Assembly: GCA_015064625.1 (NCBI GenBank)
Contig: SVRW01000006.1
Coordinates: forward strand, 16,692 to 80,691
Direction: 5' to 3'
From: Oscillospiraceae bacterium
Lineage (GTDB): Bacteria; Bacillota; Clostridia; Oscillospirales; CAG-382
DNA length: 64,000 bases
Each line of letters opens with the position of its first letter. Position 1 is the stretch's first letter. The notes beneath the pieces were generated by a model, which saw only the letters and a list, made by a program, of their open reading frames with translations, ran no database searches and was not told where the DNA came from. Shown here one piece after another: positions 44,030 to 52,529 of the stretch. The position numbers were made by a program, and so were the translations under genes.

Positions 44030-44857
44030 ATGAGTATCCGAATAGGAATAGACGTTGGCGGAAGTACAACGAAAATTGTCGGCTTCAATAAAGGGGAGCT
44101 TTTATCTCCCCTTATAGTAAAATCAAGTGATCCCGTTGCATCCGTATACGGTGCTTTCGGAAAGTTTATCGCAGATAACGGAATAAAGCTTTCCGACGTT
44201 GAGCGAATAATGGTAACAGGCGTTGGCGCGGCATATATAACGTCGGACATATACGGAATTGAAACAATAAGCGTTTCCGAATTTCAATCGGGAGCAGAGG
44301 GGGGCTTGTACCTTACGGAATGTGATAAGGCTATTATAGTAAGTCTTGGTACGGGAACTTCTCTTGTTTACGCTGAAAGAAACGGTGTTTCCGAATATTT
44401 GGGCGGAACGGGCGTTGGTGGCGGAACTCTTATGGGACTTTCCAAAAAAATGCTCGGTCTTAACGATATTTCTCACATTGTGGAAGTAGCAAAATCGGGA
44501 AATCTGGAAAATATCGATTTGCGTATAAAGGATATTTCAAAAAAAGAAATAGGACCGACCTTGTCTGCTGACATAACCGCATCAAACTTCGGGAAAATGA
44601 GCGATACCGCTACAACAGAAGATATAGCTTTGGGTATTATAAATATGATCTTTGAAACGGCGGCAATGCTTGCTATGTTTGCCGCAAGGGAAAAGGGCTG
44701 CAGTGATATTATTCTCATAGGTCAGCTTTCAGATTTCCCGCAGGCAAAGGTTCTTTTCGAGAATTTTGAAAAAACCTTCCCTGTTAAATTTATCATCCCC
44801 GAAAATGCATCCCATGCCACAGCCATTGGCGCTGCACTTATTAAAACCGAGGAGTGA
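44030..44857 (+). CDS. coaW: Type II pantothenate kinase
   Basis: Catalyses the first step of CoA synthesis. The 275-residue ASKHA-fold protein starts RIGIDVGGSTTKIVGF (phosphate-1 loop) and has VTGVGAAY, SLGTGTSLVYAE (phosphate-2), GGTGVGGGTLMGL and the adenosine motif IILIGQLSD, a pattern of type II (PanK/CoaW) enzymes rather than type I or III. About 115 bp separate it from the YlbF-like gene. It is followed six bases on by the small HTH-like gene. Confidence 0.87.
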   Translation: MSIRIGIDVGGSTTKIVGFNKGELLSPLIVKSSDPVASVYGAFGKFIADNGIKLSDVERIMVTGVGAAYITSDIYGIETISVSEFQSGAEGGLYLTECDKAIIVSLGTGTSLVYAERNGVSEYLGGTGVGGGTLMGLSKKMLGLNDISHIVEVAKSGNLENIDLRIKDISKKEIGPTLSADITASNFGKMSDTATTEDIALGIINMIFETAAMLAMFAAREKGCSDIILIGQLSDFPQAKVLFENFEKTFPVKFIIPENASHATAIGAALIKTEE

Positions 44858-44863
44858 CATATT

Positions 44864-45241
44864 TTGGAAACTTCAAGATTCAGAAAAAACATATTATCAA
44901 TGCTTCTTGAAAAAGCGAGAGGCGAGCGTAGCTTGAGGCAGTTTGCTATAGAATGTGATATTAGCTACGTACAGATGAGAAAACTTGTTTTATGTGCGCA
45001 GGAGAATCCTCCAAGACCGAAGCTTATCAAAAAAATAGCAGAGCATTGCGCCGAAGGCGTTACCTTTGACGATCTTATGTTTGCTTCGGGACATATTGTT
45101 CCCGAAAGGGTTGTAAGACCTCATTCCGAAGGTGACGTTGTGAGAAAAATAAAAAGCCTTCCTCCAAAATCAAGGAAGCTGGCTGAAAGCTACATTGATT
45201 TTCTCGTTTATGAGGAAGAAAGAAAAAAAGAAAAAGCATAA
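44864..45241 (+). CDS. Small XRE-like DNA-binding protein
   Basis: The 125-residue product has a compact helical N-terminal half (residues 10-70) resembling an XRE-type HTH (LRQFAIECDISYVQMRKLV) and a second helical, Lys/Glu-rich C-terminal part (KIKSLPPKSRKLAESYIDFLVYEEERKK) as in MerR/XRE regulator tails. It starts with TTG after GAGGAG, and the stop is followed by a perfect 32-bp palindrome. Co-transcription with coaW is likely; target genes are unknown. Confidence 0.65.
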   Translation: METSRFRKNILSMLLEKARGERSLRQFAIECDISYVQMRKLVLCAQENPPRPKLIKKIAEHCAEGVTFDDLMFASGHIVPERVVRPHSEGDVVRKIKSLPPKSRKLAESYIDFLVYEEERKKEKA

Positions 45242-45244
45242 TTT

Positions 45245-45276
45245 TTTGGGCTTTGAAGACGTCTTCAAAGCCCAAA
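45245..45276. repeat. Perfect 32-bp palindrome between convergent genes
   Basis: TTTGGGCTTTGAAGAC followed directly by its exact reverse complement, 16 bp each side with no loop. It separates convergent genes but has no T run after the stem on either strand, so it is either a weak bidirectional terminator or a binding site. Confidence 0.6.
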
Positions 45277-45285
45277 GAAAAACAT

Positions 45286-45570
45286 TTATGACAAAAGCAC
45301 CAATGCGGCAATAATAAAAACAAAAATATCGTTGTCCCCGTCTCCGTCGAGAAGGAGAAGAAGGGCAATCCCTATAAGAATAAGGTCGTCGGTTTCAATA
45401 TTTTTGAGGAAAGATGATCCGAATAATCCTTTTTTGCCGCTTTTTTCGTATCCGTTTTGCTTGAATACCGAGGCTTCAGCAGCTTCGTTGTTTTGTGTAG
45501 CGATTGGTTCTTGTCTAAAACTGTTCATCATACCGTCGGATTCTATTCCGCCGTAGGAGCTGTTAAACAT
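45286..45570 (-). CDS. Small C-terminally anchored membrane protein
   Basis: The 94-residue product has a polar, Asn/Ser/Glu-rich first half and the C-terminal hydrophobic stretch LILIGIALLLLLDGDGDNDIFVFIIAALVLL: two hydrophobic runs split by the acidic loop DGDGDND. This pattern is common in small Clostridial proteins of unknown role that I associate with spore-forming species (recollection, not verified). It is the last of three minus-strand small genes and overlaps the preceding one by eight bases. Confidence 0.75.
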   Translation of the reverse strand: MFNSSYGGIESDGMMNSFRQEPIATQNNEAAEASVFKQNGYEKSGKKGLFGSSFLKNIETDDLILIGIALLLLLDGDGDNDIFVFIIAALVLLS

Positions 45571-45886
45571 TAACTGAACCTCCTCCCTTTATTTTTGAAA
45601 CCGCTGCAGTCACTGTGAGTGCTTTTATAACCGCATCAACCTTTCCCCGTTTGCTTTCCTTCAAAAGAGGTTTTAACGCTAAAAGAAGGTCAGCTTTTGA
45701 ATCCGAATGGGAAGGCTGATAGATGTTTTGCAGATTTTGGGTTAATGACGCGGGAACGGCTTCAGGCTTTGGTGACTGTGCGGGCGTTGATATTCCCGAT
45801 GCCAATGCTGAAATTTTACTTAGCATTTCGGGATTGGATAGTATATCCATAACTTTTTTTGCGGTTTCACTATCTATTTCAAACAC
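45563..45886 (-). CDS. Small helical protein, unknown, spore-former-associated type
   Basis: The 107-residue product has an N-terminal amphipathic helix (KKVMDILSNPEMLSKISALASG), a Pro/Ser/Gln-rich linker and a second helical block (LLLALKPLLKESKRGKVDAVIKALTVTAAV). The motif 'LLxAlKPxLxxxRxxKvDxAikxl' is familiar from Clostridial small proteins encoded next to the DGDGDND-loop membrane protein. The function is unknown. An eight-base overlap with the next gene supports coupled translation. Confidence 0.72.
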   Translation of the reverse strand: MFEIDSETAKKVMDILSNPEMLSKISALASGISTPAQSPKPEAVPASLTQNLQNIYQPSHSDSKADLLLALKPLLKESKRGKVDAVIKALTVTAAVSKIKGGGSVNV

Positions 45887-45895
45887 CTCCTGTGA

Positions 45896-46135
45896 TTAAA
45901 TGTTTCCAAGTCTTTTCAAAATTTCCTCTGCCTTTTGGTTTCCAATTTTACTTATGAGCCTTTCAGCATCCTTTTCGCTCATTCTCGATATCTGATTTTT
46001 CAAAGACGGAATATCTTCTGATAATTTTTTTGCGCTTTGTGGATTTCCGCCTGCCTTTTCGTTTATCTCCATAATGAGAGATTTGAGCGCTTCGTCATCC
46101 ATGGAGAGAATTTTTTCTTTGGGAAAATTGTTCAT
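45896..46135 (-). CDS. Small helical Lys/Glu-rich protein, unknown
   Basis: This 79-residue product is wholly polar and predicted helical, with a repeated MSxxDAExLISKI-type pattern (SMDDEALKSLIMEI, SEKDAERLISKI). It has no Cys and no membrane segment. It is first in the three-gene minus-strand operon and divergent from the membrane protein gene at 46273. AAAGGCAGG lies before the ATG. The function is unknown. Confidence 0.7.
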   Translation of the reverse strand: MNNFPKEKILSMDDEALKSLIMEINEKAGGNPQSAKKLSEDIPSLKNQISRMSEKDAERLISKIGNQKAEEILKRLGNI

Positions 46136-46161
46136 TTGAAAACCTGCCTTTCTATAATGAC

Positions 46162-46229
46162 TATAGCAAAAGTGATTCAGAACAAAAATGGATTTTCTCA
46201 GTATTGTGTATTGATTCTTTTTTGCTATA
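46162..46229. promoter_or_regulatory. Inverted repeat in a divergent promoter region
   Basis: TATAGCAAAAGTGATTCA (46162-46179) and the inverted copy TGATTCTTTTTTGCTATA (46212-46229) match at 15 of 18 positions. Each arm reads TTTTGCTATA outward toward its gene, and the same core recurs in the arms of the 48697-48990 inverted repeat. The arms could be paired promoters or operators. Confidence 0.45.
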
Positions 46230-46272
46230 AGCCTTGTTTAATTATATGCGCACCCAAGGAGTGTATGAAAAA

Positions 46273-46761
46273 ATGATTAAATGTAAACCTGAACGTGACC
46301 CTAAAAAAGCAGTTTTGCTTATAGGATTTTTCGCAGTTCTTGCTCTTGTGACTGCGGCTTGTTCTACAACGTCTGCGTCTTATCATGGGATATACCAGAT
46401 TTCCTTCGTAGCTGTTCTCGCCGTGGGGATAAATATGGTTGTCAGATATACCATGACCGAGATGGAATACACCCTTACGGAAGATAGCTTCGAGGTGAGA
46501 AAAAAGGTTGGAAATAAAGTGACGTTGGTATGCTCCCTCGCTTTGTCCGAAACCGTTGTTCTTACGGATAAGAAGTCATATCAGAAAAACGCTTCGGAAT
46601 ACGGATATATTACGAGAAAATATAATTTTAATCAGAATATCTGTGCTGCTTCCGCAATTTATGTTTGCGAATTCAACGGCAAACGGATGTTAGTTGAATT
46701 CGAACCCAACAGAGCCTTTTACGATTGCTTTCAACAAAAAATAAGCGAAAATAAGAAGTAA
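46273..46761 (+). CDS. Two-pass membrane protein, PH-like C-terminus
   Basis: The 162-residue product has two N-terminal hydrophobic segments (about 14-35 and 40-60) and a cytoplasmic beta-rich domain starting at EMEYTLTEDSFEVRKKVG, resembling bacterial PH-like (bPH) domains of small membrane proteins. I chose the ATG at 46273 (AAGGAG upstream) over an earlier one. No named family is recognised. It is divergent from the small-protein operon and followed by a terminator. Confidence 0.65.
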   Translation: MIKCKPERDPKKAVLLIGFFAVLALVTAACSTTSASYHGIYQISFVAVLAVGINMVVRYTMTEMEYTLTEDSFEVRKKVGNKVTLVCSLALSETVVLTDKKSYQKNASEYGYITRKYNFNQNICAASAIYVCEFNGKRMLVEFEPNRAFYDCFQQKISENKK

Positions 46762-46920
46762 TTCGGAATAGTTCATTTAATTCGGAATAAATGAAAATAT
46801 AAATTTTAAGCTCAATATTCTGATTATAGATTTATACGAATACGATTTGAAATAATTATTTAATGAAATTAAATGCTTTTCACGATTTTTAGGGAAAAGC
46901 ATTTTTTATTATTCCGCATC
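46754..46920. repeat. Degenerate ATTCCGAATTC-type miniature element, copy 2
   Basis: GTAATTCGGAATAGTTC and a second ATTCGGAATAAATG at the left and ATTATTCCGCATC at the right frame a segment with the AATGCTTTTC...GAAAAGCATT core also seen in the element at 57680. It is more diverged than the other copies. The core hairpin (46871-46907), with a T run, can serve as terminator for the plus-strand gene. Confidence 0.5.
46871..46907 (+). terminator. Intrinsic terminator inside the miniature element
   Basis: AATGCTTTTC pairs with GAAAAGCATT around an 11-12-base loop, followed by TTTTTT. It is similar to the terminator at 23706-23745. Confidence 0.6.
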
Positions 46921-46923
46921 TTT

Positions 46924-48720
46924 TTACGTTCCCGCGTTTAGTGTAGCGTAATAAACCTCCACTATCCTTTCCCACGTTAAAGGTCCTACAATTCCATCAG
47001 GGGTAAGAGAGAAAAACTCTTGAAACTGTCTTACTGCTGTAGCTGTGGCAGGACCGAAACGGCTGTCTTCCGAAACGTAGTTTATACCTGAAATTGTATT
47101 TCTTATGGAGTTTAAGGCACGTTGAATAAATAAAACGTTTTCCCCCTCCGCGCCTTGTCGTATTGGCTCGCCGGGATATCTTTCCAAAGCTATTTCTTCT
47201 TCGGGAAGATTTTCAAGAACGGAATAATAAACGCTTACTATTCTGTTCCAGGTTTCTTCGTTTATAATTCCCGTTTGCGGTAAGTCGAAAAAACGTTGAA
47301 ATTGCCTTACAGTTTCCCTTGTGCTATTTGAAAAAACTCCCGTAGGCGGGGAGGCTGAATACCCACCGTTTAAGAAATCCGAAATTCTGTATAAATATCG
47401 CTGAATTCTTAAAACATCCGTTCCTCTGTCCCCTTGGGAAAGGTCTCTCCCACCAAATTCGTCCGATTCCTCCCGCTCTCCTTCGGATTGTAACGTGGCA
47501 AGCTGTTTGACAGCGGTGTAGATATATTGTATTTCGTACCATGTTTGCATGTCAACGACACCCGTAATTGGAAGTCCGAAAATACGTTGAAACGCTCGGA
47601 CGGCGATTTCCGTATTTACGTCAAAAATGGAATCGTCGGGAAAAGCAAAGGGAATTTGGGGATAGTTTATTCCGATTCTGTTCAAACGGTTCTGAACGTT
47701 AAGAACTGCTTCTCCAGACGAGCCGACAGATAAATTTCCAGGGAATGAATCTGAAAGATTTGCTTGAAGCTGTGCAGTTCTTATCTCTATATTGTTTCCA
47801 TAATAATTTGTCAGAATTTCAAAATAAGTTTTCCCTTGCTGTGCCAGCGAAACGCTTCCCCATTGGGAAAGTCCTTGGCACATAGTCTGCCTTCCGTCGC
47901 AATATGATGTAAAAAGTGGCTCTTGGGAATTTCTCCTTGAAACGTAATTTCTGAAAAGACGGTCAACGATGGCGTTCGTCTCTTCGAAAGTGCTTCGGTC
48001 ATAGAAAAACGCTTGATCGAAAGCAGTTGTGTTTGTAATATCAAAGTCATATCCTTGGGATTTATACCATTCCGTATATACTCTGTTGAGTGTTATTGAA
48101 TTTTGAGCATAAAAATTCGCGATAATTGCTTCTTCGGGCCATGTGGGGTATATCTCGCTTGCGATAACGTTTTTCAAATATTCGGTATAAGGAATTGTAA
48201 CGTTTTGTGCAGGCTCGTAGGGCGAGCCTAAATGAACGGTTATATCCTCTGGGATAACGACCTCACCAAACGTAACAGCAGCTGTGGTTGCAACGTCTGG
48301 TGTGGATGCAGGAGAAATTCTTCTTGTTTTCGGAGTTTTTACGATATGTTCTTCTGGAGAATCCTCTGTTCTTCTTGAAAGGTCAACCTTTCTTAAAGTT
48401 GTTATATCCTCGAATATTTGTTCGTCAACGTATCGCCTTGTGACGTATCCTTCTTTTGATGCAACGACTTGGTAAACTCCGAAAGGGGCAACTGATTCGG
48501 GAATATAGGAAAATTCAGAGGGGACTGATGGCAGAGTGAAAAGTAGAAATCCTTCGGAATCGGTATATCCGCTAAGATTTTCCGATTCTATTTCAACAAA
48601 AACGCCTTCCATCGGCGAGTTTTCGTTGCCTTCAAAGGCGAAAATTTTGAGAGTTCCGTATGCAGCTCTTCGGTCCGTATAAATACCTCCTTGCGTATAG
48701 CAAAAGAGAGTCGAACCCAT
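46924..48720 (-). CDS. SpoIID-like/triple peptidoglycan-binding protein
   Basis: The 598-residue protein has an N-terminal carboxypeptidase-regulatory-like beta domain (about 20-110) and a SpoIID/LytB-type domain (165-315: IPYTEYLKNVIASEI...QGLSQWGSVSLAQQGKTYFEILTNYYG). Three PG_binding_1 domains follow (about 330-410, 425-505, 518-594), each with the 'VxxIQ..L......G.f...T..AVR.FQ.fF.L...G' pattern. It should bind and perhaps cut peptidoglycan, possibly spore cortex. No signal peptide is seen. The ATG lies inside an inverted-repeat arm; AAGGAGG at 48686-48692 suggests a later, unidentified start. Confidence 0.8.
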   Translation of the reverse strand: MGSTLFCYTQGGIYTDRRAAYGTLKIFAFEGNENSPMEGVFVEIESENLSGYTDSEGFLLFTLPSVPSEFSYIPESVAPFGVYQVVASKEGYVTRRYVDEQIFEDITTLRKVDLSRRTEDSPEEHIVKTPKTRRISPASTPDVATTAAVTFGEVVIPEDITVHLGSPYEPAQNVTIPYTEYLKNVIASEIYPTWPEEAIIANFYAQNSITLNRVYTEWYKSQGYDFDITNTTAFDQAFFYDRSTFEETNAIVDRLFRNYVSRRNSQEPLFTSYCDGRQTMCQGLSQWGSVSLAQQGKTYFEILTNYYGNNIEIRTAQLQANLSDSFPGNLSVGSSGEAVLNVQNRLNRIGINYPQIPFAFPDDSIFDVNTEIAVRAFQRIFGLPITGVVDMQTWYEIQYIYTAVKQLATLQSEGEREESDEFGGRDLSQGDRGTDVLRIQRYLYRISDFLNGGYSASPPTGVFSNSTRETVRQFQRFFDLPQTGIINEETWNRIVSVYYSVLENLPEEEIALERYPGEPIRQGAEGENVLFIQRALNSIRNTISGINYVSEDSRFGPATATAVRQFQEFFSLTPDGIVGPLTWERIVEVYYATLNAGT

Positions 48721-48990
48721 AATGCCGAGAAAATCCCTTTTTGGTCTGAATCACTTTTTTGTCGCTCGAAATACGTAAAGTATTCCATCGCTCCTAAAAA
48801 TTGATTCATCCTCAACAATCATCTTTTCTCGGTTTAGGAATGATTTCCGAGGAAATTTTTTGATAGGAATTTTTTTTGGATTTTAGAGGTATCTTTTCCG
48901 CGGGAATACGCGCGTTTTTCATGGAAAACCAATAAAGAGACAGACAAAATTCCATCAAAAAACATTATTGGCTCGACTCTCTTTTGCTAT
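48697..48990. repeat. 28-bp inverted repeat enclosing about 240 bp
   Basis: The left arm 48697-48724 and right arm 48963-48990 are inverted copies identical at 26 of 28 positions (core AGCAAAAGAGAGTCGA). They enclose 238 bp of AT-rich DNA with no ORF or clear promoter. The segment lies between the divergent SpoIID-like and dockerin genes. No target-site duplication is visible just outside the arms. Confidence 0.75.
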
Positions 48991-49128
48991 GTCTTTTGAT
49001 ATATTTTATTCGAAAACGTGCATATACGTTCCTTTTTTTGAAAAAAATTTTCCTATTAAGGTTTTTTTAATTTTCAACCGATAAAATGATACGTAGCATA
49101 TTCAAAAAATATTTTCAGGAGAAAAGCT
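48725..49128. other. Gene-free divergent region
   Basis: About 400 bp upstream of the dockerin gene. The left two thirds is the loop and right arm of the inverted repeat. The rest (48991-49128) is AT-rich and ends in TTCAGGAGAAAAGCT before the ATG. No further gene is seen. Confidence 0.6.
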
Positions 49129-52100
49129 ATGAAAAGAACCAGACTTATGGCGTTTTCGTTGGTTGTGCTTTTGTGTCTGACAACGTTATCTCCCATTTAT
49201 GCATGGGCGGCAAGTGTTTCCACAAAGTATAATCTCACTATTTCGGGAGAATATCTGAAGGGGATTCCCGAAAAAATTACTCCAACCGATTTAATTACTT
49301 CCATAGAGGAAGAAACAACTGTAACCTTTGCTAATGGAACAAAGGCTTATGTCTGCACAGGATGTACTGTAAATATTGAGCAGAAATCTTACCTTGCAGT
49401 TGTAATGGGGGACGTTGACGGAAGCGGGATTGTTGATACAACAGATTATCTTCGTATAAAATATTATTGTCTTAATACAATAACTCTTGATAGTGCATAT
49501 TTTGTAGCCGCGGACGTTGACGGAAGTGCTTCAATTGATTCTACAGACTATCTCAGAATCAAAGCGCATTTTTTAGGAAATTTTGATTTGTATGAAGATT
49601 CTTACGTTACAGAGGATACTTCCGATGACGTTCTTTCTGAAGAATCTTCTGCGGAAAGCACTGAAGAAAGCTCCGAAGAAGTTTCGGAGGAAAATTCTGA
49701 ATATACGGGAACTATACATTTCACAGAATCTGCCGTCAATGTATCGGGTGTTGGTGCTTCCGCTTCGGGAACAACAGCAACAGTAACTGTAGCAGGGGAT
49801 TATAAGGTTACAGGGACTTGCGGCGACGGACATATTATTGTTAAGGCAGGCACAGAGGATAACGTCAAGCTCCATTTCAGCGGAGTTAATCTTTCAAGTA
49901 AGGAAAACGGACCCGTATTTTTTGAAAGTGCAAAGAACGGTCATATTATTTTAGCTGATGGAACAACAAATACTCTGACAGATGCATCGACCTATACAAA
50001 TGCATCTAAAGCCGCAATTTTTGCGGAATGTGACCTTAAAATAAAGGGTGAAGGAACTCTCAATGTTACGGGCAATTTCAAGCATGCAGTTGCGAGTGAC
50101 GACGAAATTTTCTTTGAAGGCGGAAACGTTAACGTGCTTAACGCTGTGAACGACGGCTTCCATTCAAACGATGGAATCTATATTTCCGCAGGCACAGCAA
50201 CAGTTAAAGCGGCAGGAAGCGACGCTTTCGAAAGCGAATTGGTTTTTGATATAACTGGTGGAACTCTCAACGCTTCTGTAACGGGTGAAGGCGTTAAAGC
50301 GGCAACAGCTTTCACAATGAGTGGTGGAACGGTTAACGTAACTGCGGCTGATAATGGCATAAAATCTTCAGATTCTGCTGAAATTTCCGGCGGTAACGTT
50401 AATATAACGTGTACGGGAAACGGAATAAAAGCAACTAATACCTTGAACGTAAACGGTGGCACAATAACCGTAAACGCGGGACTTGACTGTTTCGATGCCT
50501 CAGGTGATTCTTTATTGGGAACAGCAGGCACTCTTACCGTAAATAACGGAACTATAACTGTGACTTCTCCTACAGGTGAAGGCTTCCAGGGAACTTATCT
50601 CTACGTTAAAGGCGGAACTATTAAAGTAACCAATGCAGATAATGCATTCAAAGGTGATTCTGCCGTGTACGTGTCTGGAGGCGTTTCTATTCTTAACTGT
50701 ACGGGAAACGGAATAAAGAGTAATCTTTACGTTGGTATAAGCGGTGGTGAAATAACCATCACGTCTTCCTTGGGAGATGGAGTAAAAGCATCTGACGGTG
50801 TAACCGTTGGTCAGGGAGATGTAGACGTTACGGGCGGAAAATTGACTATTACTGCAAAATACGATGGTATACAGGCAGACGGAAACCTCGTTATAAACAA
50901 CGGATATGACGGTTCTTCTTCTGGGAATGAAGCATCGGGAGCTGAAGTATCTTCAAACGTTGCTTCAAAATCGAACGGCGGAAGCTACGTTATTTCAACA
51001 GGAGGTGTTTCTGCGGATGCTCTTTATTGTGATCCCACGTGGAGTGCTGATTCATCGGGTTATGGAAGCGGAGCTATCAATGACGGAAGCTGGGTAGGTT
51101 ATACATCGGGAGATTGGGTAGAGGTAACTCGTTCAAACGGTGGTGTAACGGTAGACTTTAAATTGGCTTCTGTAAGCAACGTTCAAAATATTGTTATTAA
51201 CATGGGACTCAGACAAGGAAGCTCAAACAGAGGATTGCCTGATTCCGTGACAGTTTACACTTCATCAAACGGAACAGATTTCAGTTCTGTGTTCGGAAGC
51301 GTTAGCGGTTCTGCTTTCGGTTTGTATCAGGATTACGGTTACAGTGCGGTTATAAGCGGAAACGCCACAAATGTTAAATACGTAAGAATTCATATGTCAG
51401 CTTCTGCCACGTCAAACTATATTTTGCGTATAGGTGAAATTGAAATATATAACGGTGCAATTCCATCAGGAACAAACGTTGTTGTTCCTTCGGGATATAA
51501 TATTACTATTTCCACAAACGGTGGTTCTTCCAATAAAGTAAGCTCTACAGACACGGAGAGTTACAAGGGTATTAAAGGAAACTCCATCACCGTCAAAAAT
51601 TGCAATATGTATATAAACGCATCTGACGATGCCATACATTCCAACGGCAGTTTCACAATGACGGGCGGTAAGGTAGTTGCAGGTTCGGGAGACGACGGTG
51701 TACACGCGGAAGAAACTCTTACAATAAGTGGTGGCGAACTGGAAATAACCAAATCCAACGAAGGTATTGAAGGACTTAATATATATGTAAACGGTACGGC
51801 TTTCGTTAAAGTGACCGCCTCAGATGATGGATTCAATGCCGCAGGCGGTGCGGATTCAAGCGGTGGATGGTTCCCTGGAGCAAGTTCTTCGGGAAGCTAT
51901 AGTCTTAATTTCAGCGGTGAGTGCTTCGTATACGTGAACGCATCGGGCGACGGACTTGATTCCAATGGAAATCTTAATATTTCAGGCGGTAAAATATTCT
52001 GTGAAGGCCCTACAAACGGTGGAAACAGCTCAATGGATCATAACGGTGCTCTTTCTATAACAGGTGGATTGTTGCTTTCCTTGGGAAGCTCAGGAATGGC

Positions 52101-52461
52101 AAACGAATGTCTTTCAAATTCGGCCTCATCAACCCAATGTGCCTTTGCGGTAACTGCAACGGGAAACGCAGGAACAACTTTAGCTATTAAAAACAGCTCT
52201 GGAACTGTTCTTTGCGTTTTCAAAACGACAAAACAGTTTGGACATATAGTGTTCTCGTCTTCAGGACTTTCAACGGGTAATAATTATCAGATCCTTACCG
52301 GTGGTACAGGCGTCGGCGAAAACACCTGCGGATATTATCCTTCAAATCAGTATACAGGCGGGTCACAGCTTGCATCTGTTACACAATCCTCCACTATCAC
52401 AAATAGCGGAAGTGGCATGGGCGGAGGCCCGGGTGGAAACAGACCCACTCGCCCTTGGTAA
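49129..52461 (+). CDS. Secreted dockerin-like beta-helix carbohydrate-binding protein
   Basis: The 1110-residue protein has a signal peptide (about 1-28) and a dockerin type I-like pair of calcium loops (95-150: DVDGSGIVDTTDYLRIK and DVDGSASIDSTDYLRIK). A Ser/Glu linker (155-190) leads to a long DUF4353-type right-handed beta-helix with repeated 'aefxisGGtvnvtaxgdGikss' rungs (200-610 and 780-1080). A discoidin/F5-8-like beta-sandwich (about 618-775) is inserted in the helix. The Gly/Pro-rich end is GGGPGGNRPTRPW. Such proteins bind or act on polysaccharides; a cohesin partner is not in the window. CAGGAGAAAAG precedes the ATG. Confidence 0.85.
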   Translation: MKRTRLMAFSLVVLLCLTTLSPIYAWAASVSTKYNLTISGEYLKGIPEKITPTDLITSIEEETTVTFANGTKAYVCTGCTVNIEQKSYLAVVMGDVDGSGIVDTTDYLRIKYYCLNTITLDSAYFVAADVDGSASIDSTDYLRIKAHFLGNFDLYEDSYVTEDTSDDVLSEESSAESTEESSEEVSEENSEYTGTIHFTESAVNVSGVGASASGTTATVTVAGDYKVTGTCGDGHIIVKAGTEDNVKLHFSGVNLSSKENGPVFFESAKNGHIILADGTTNTLTDASTYTNASKAAIFAECDLKIKGEGTLNVTGNFKHAVASDDEIFFEGGNVNVLNAVNDGFHSNDGIYISAGTATVKAAGSDAFESELVFDITGGTLNASVTGEGVKAATAFTMSGGTVNVTAADNGIKSSDSAEISGGNVNITCTGNGIKATNTLNVNGGTITVNAGLDCFDASGDSLLGTAGTLTVNNGTITVTSPTGEGFQGTYLYVKGGTIKVTNADNAFKGDSAVYVSGGVSILNCTGNGIKSNLYVGISGGEITITSSLGDGVKASDGVTVGQGDVDVTGGKLTITAKYDGIQADGNLVINNGYDGSSSGNEASGAEVSSNVASKSNGGSYVISTGGVSADALYCDPTWSADSSGYGSGAINDGSWVGYTSGDWVEVTRSNGGVTVDFKLASVSNVQNIVINMGLRQGSSNRGLPDSVTVYTSSNGTDFSSVFGSVSGSAFGLYQDYGYSAVISGNATNVKYVRIHMSASATSNYILRIGEIEIYNGAIPSGTNVVVPSGYNITISTNGGSSNKVSSTDTESYKGIKGNSITVKNCNMYINASDDAIHSNGSFTMTGGKVVAGSGDDGVHAEETLTISGGELEITKSNEGIEGLNIYVNGTAFVKVTASDDGFNAAGGADSSGGWFPGASSSGSYSLNFSGECFVYVNASGDGLDSNGNLNISGGKIFCEGPTNGGNSSMDHNGALSITGGLLLSLGSSGMANECLSNSASSTQCAFAVTATGNAGTTLAIKNSSGTVLCVFKTTKQFGHIVFSSSGLSTGNNYQILTGGTGVGENTCGYYPSNQYTGGSQLASVTQSSTITNSGSGMGGGPGGNRPTRPW

Positions 52462-52491
52462 AATGCTAATTGTATAGTGTTGTCATAATAC

Positions 52492-52527
52492 AAAAACCGT
52501 TCCATTTGTATAAATGGGGCGGTTTTT
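52492..52527 (+). terminator. Intrinsic terminator of the dockerin gene
   Basis: AAAACCGTTCCATTT and AAATGGGGCGGTTTTTT pair around GTAT with a T run. Confidence 0.75.
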
Positions 52528-52529
52528 TA

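Noticed and set aside
48588-48818. Minus-strand ORF of 76 residues overlapping the SpoIID-like gene
   Set aside because: It covers the strong AAGGAGG but runs in the wrong frame over a conserved domain; composition is not protein-like after the overlap starts.
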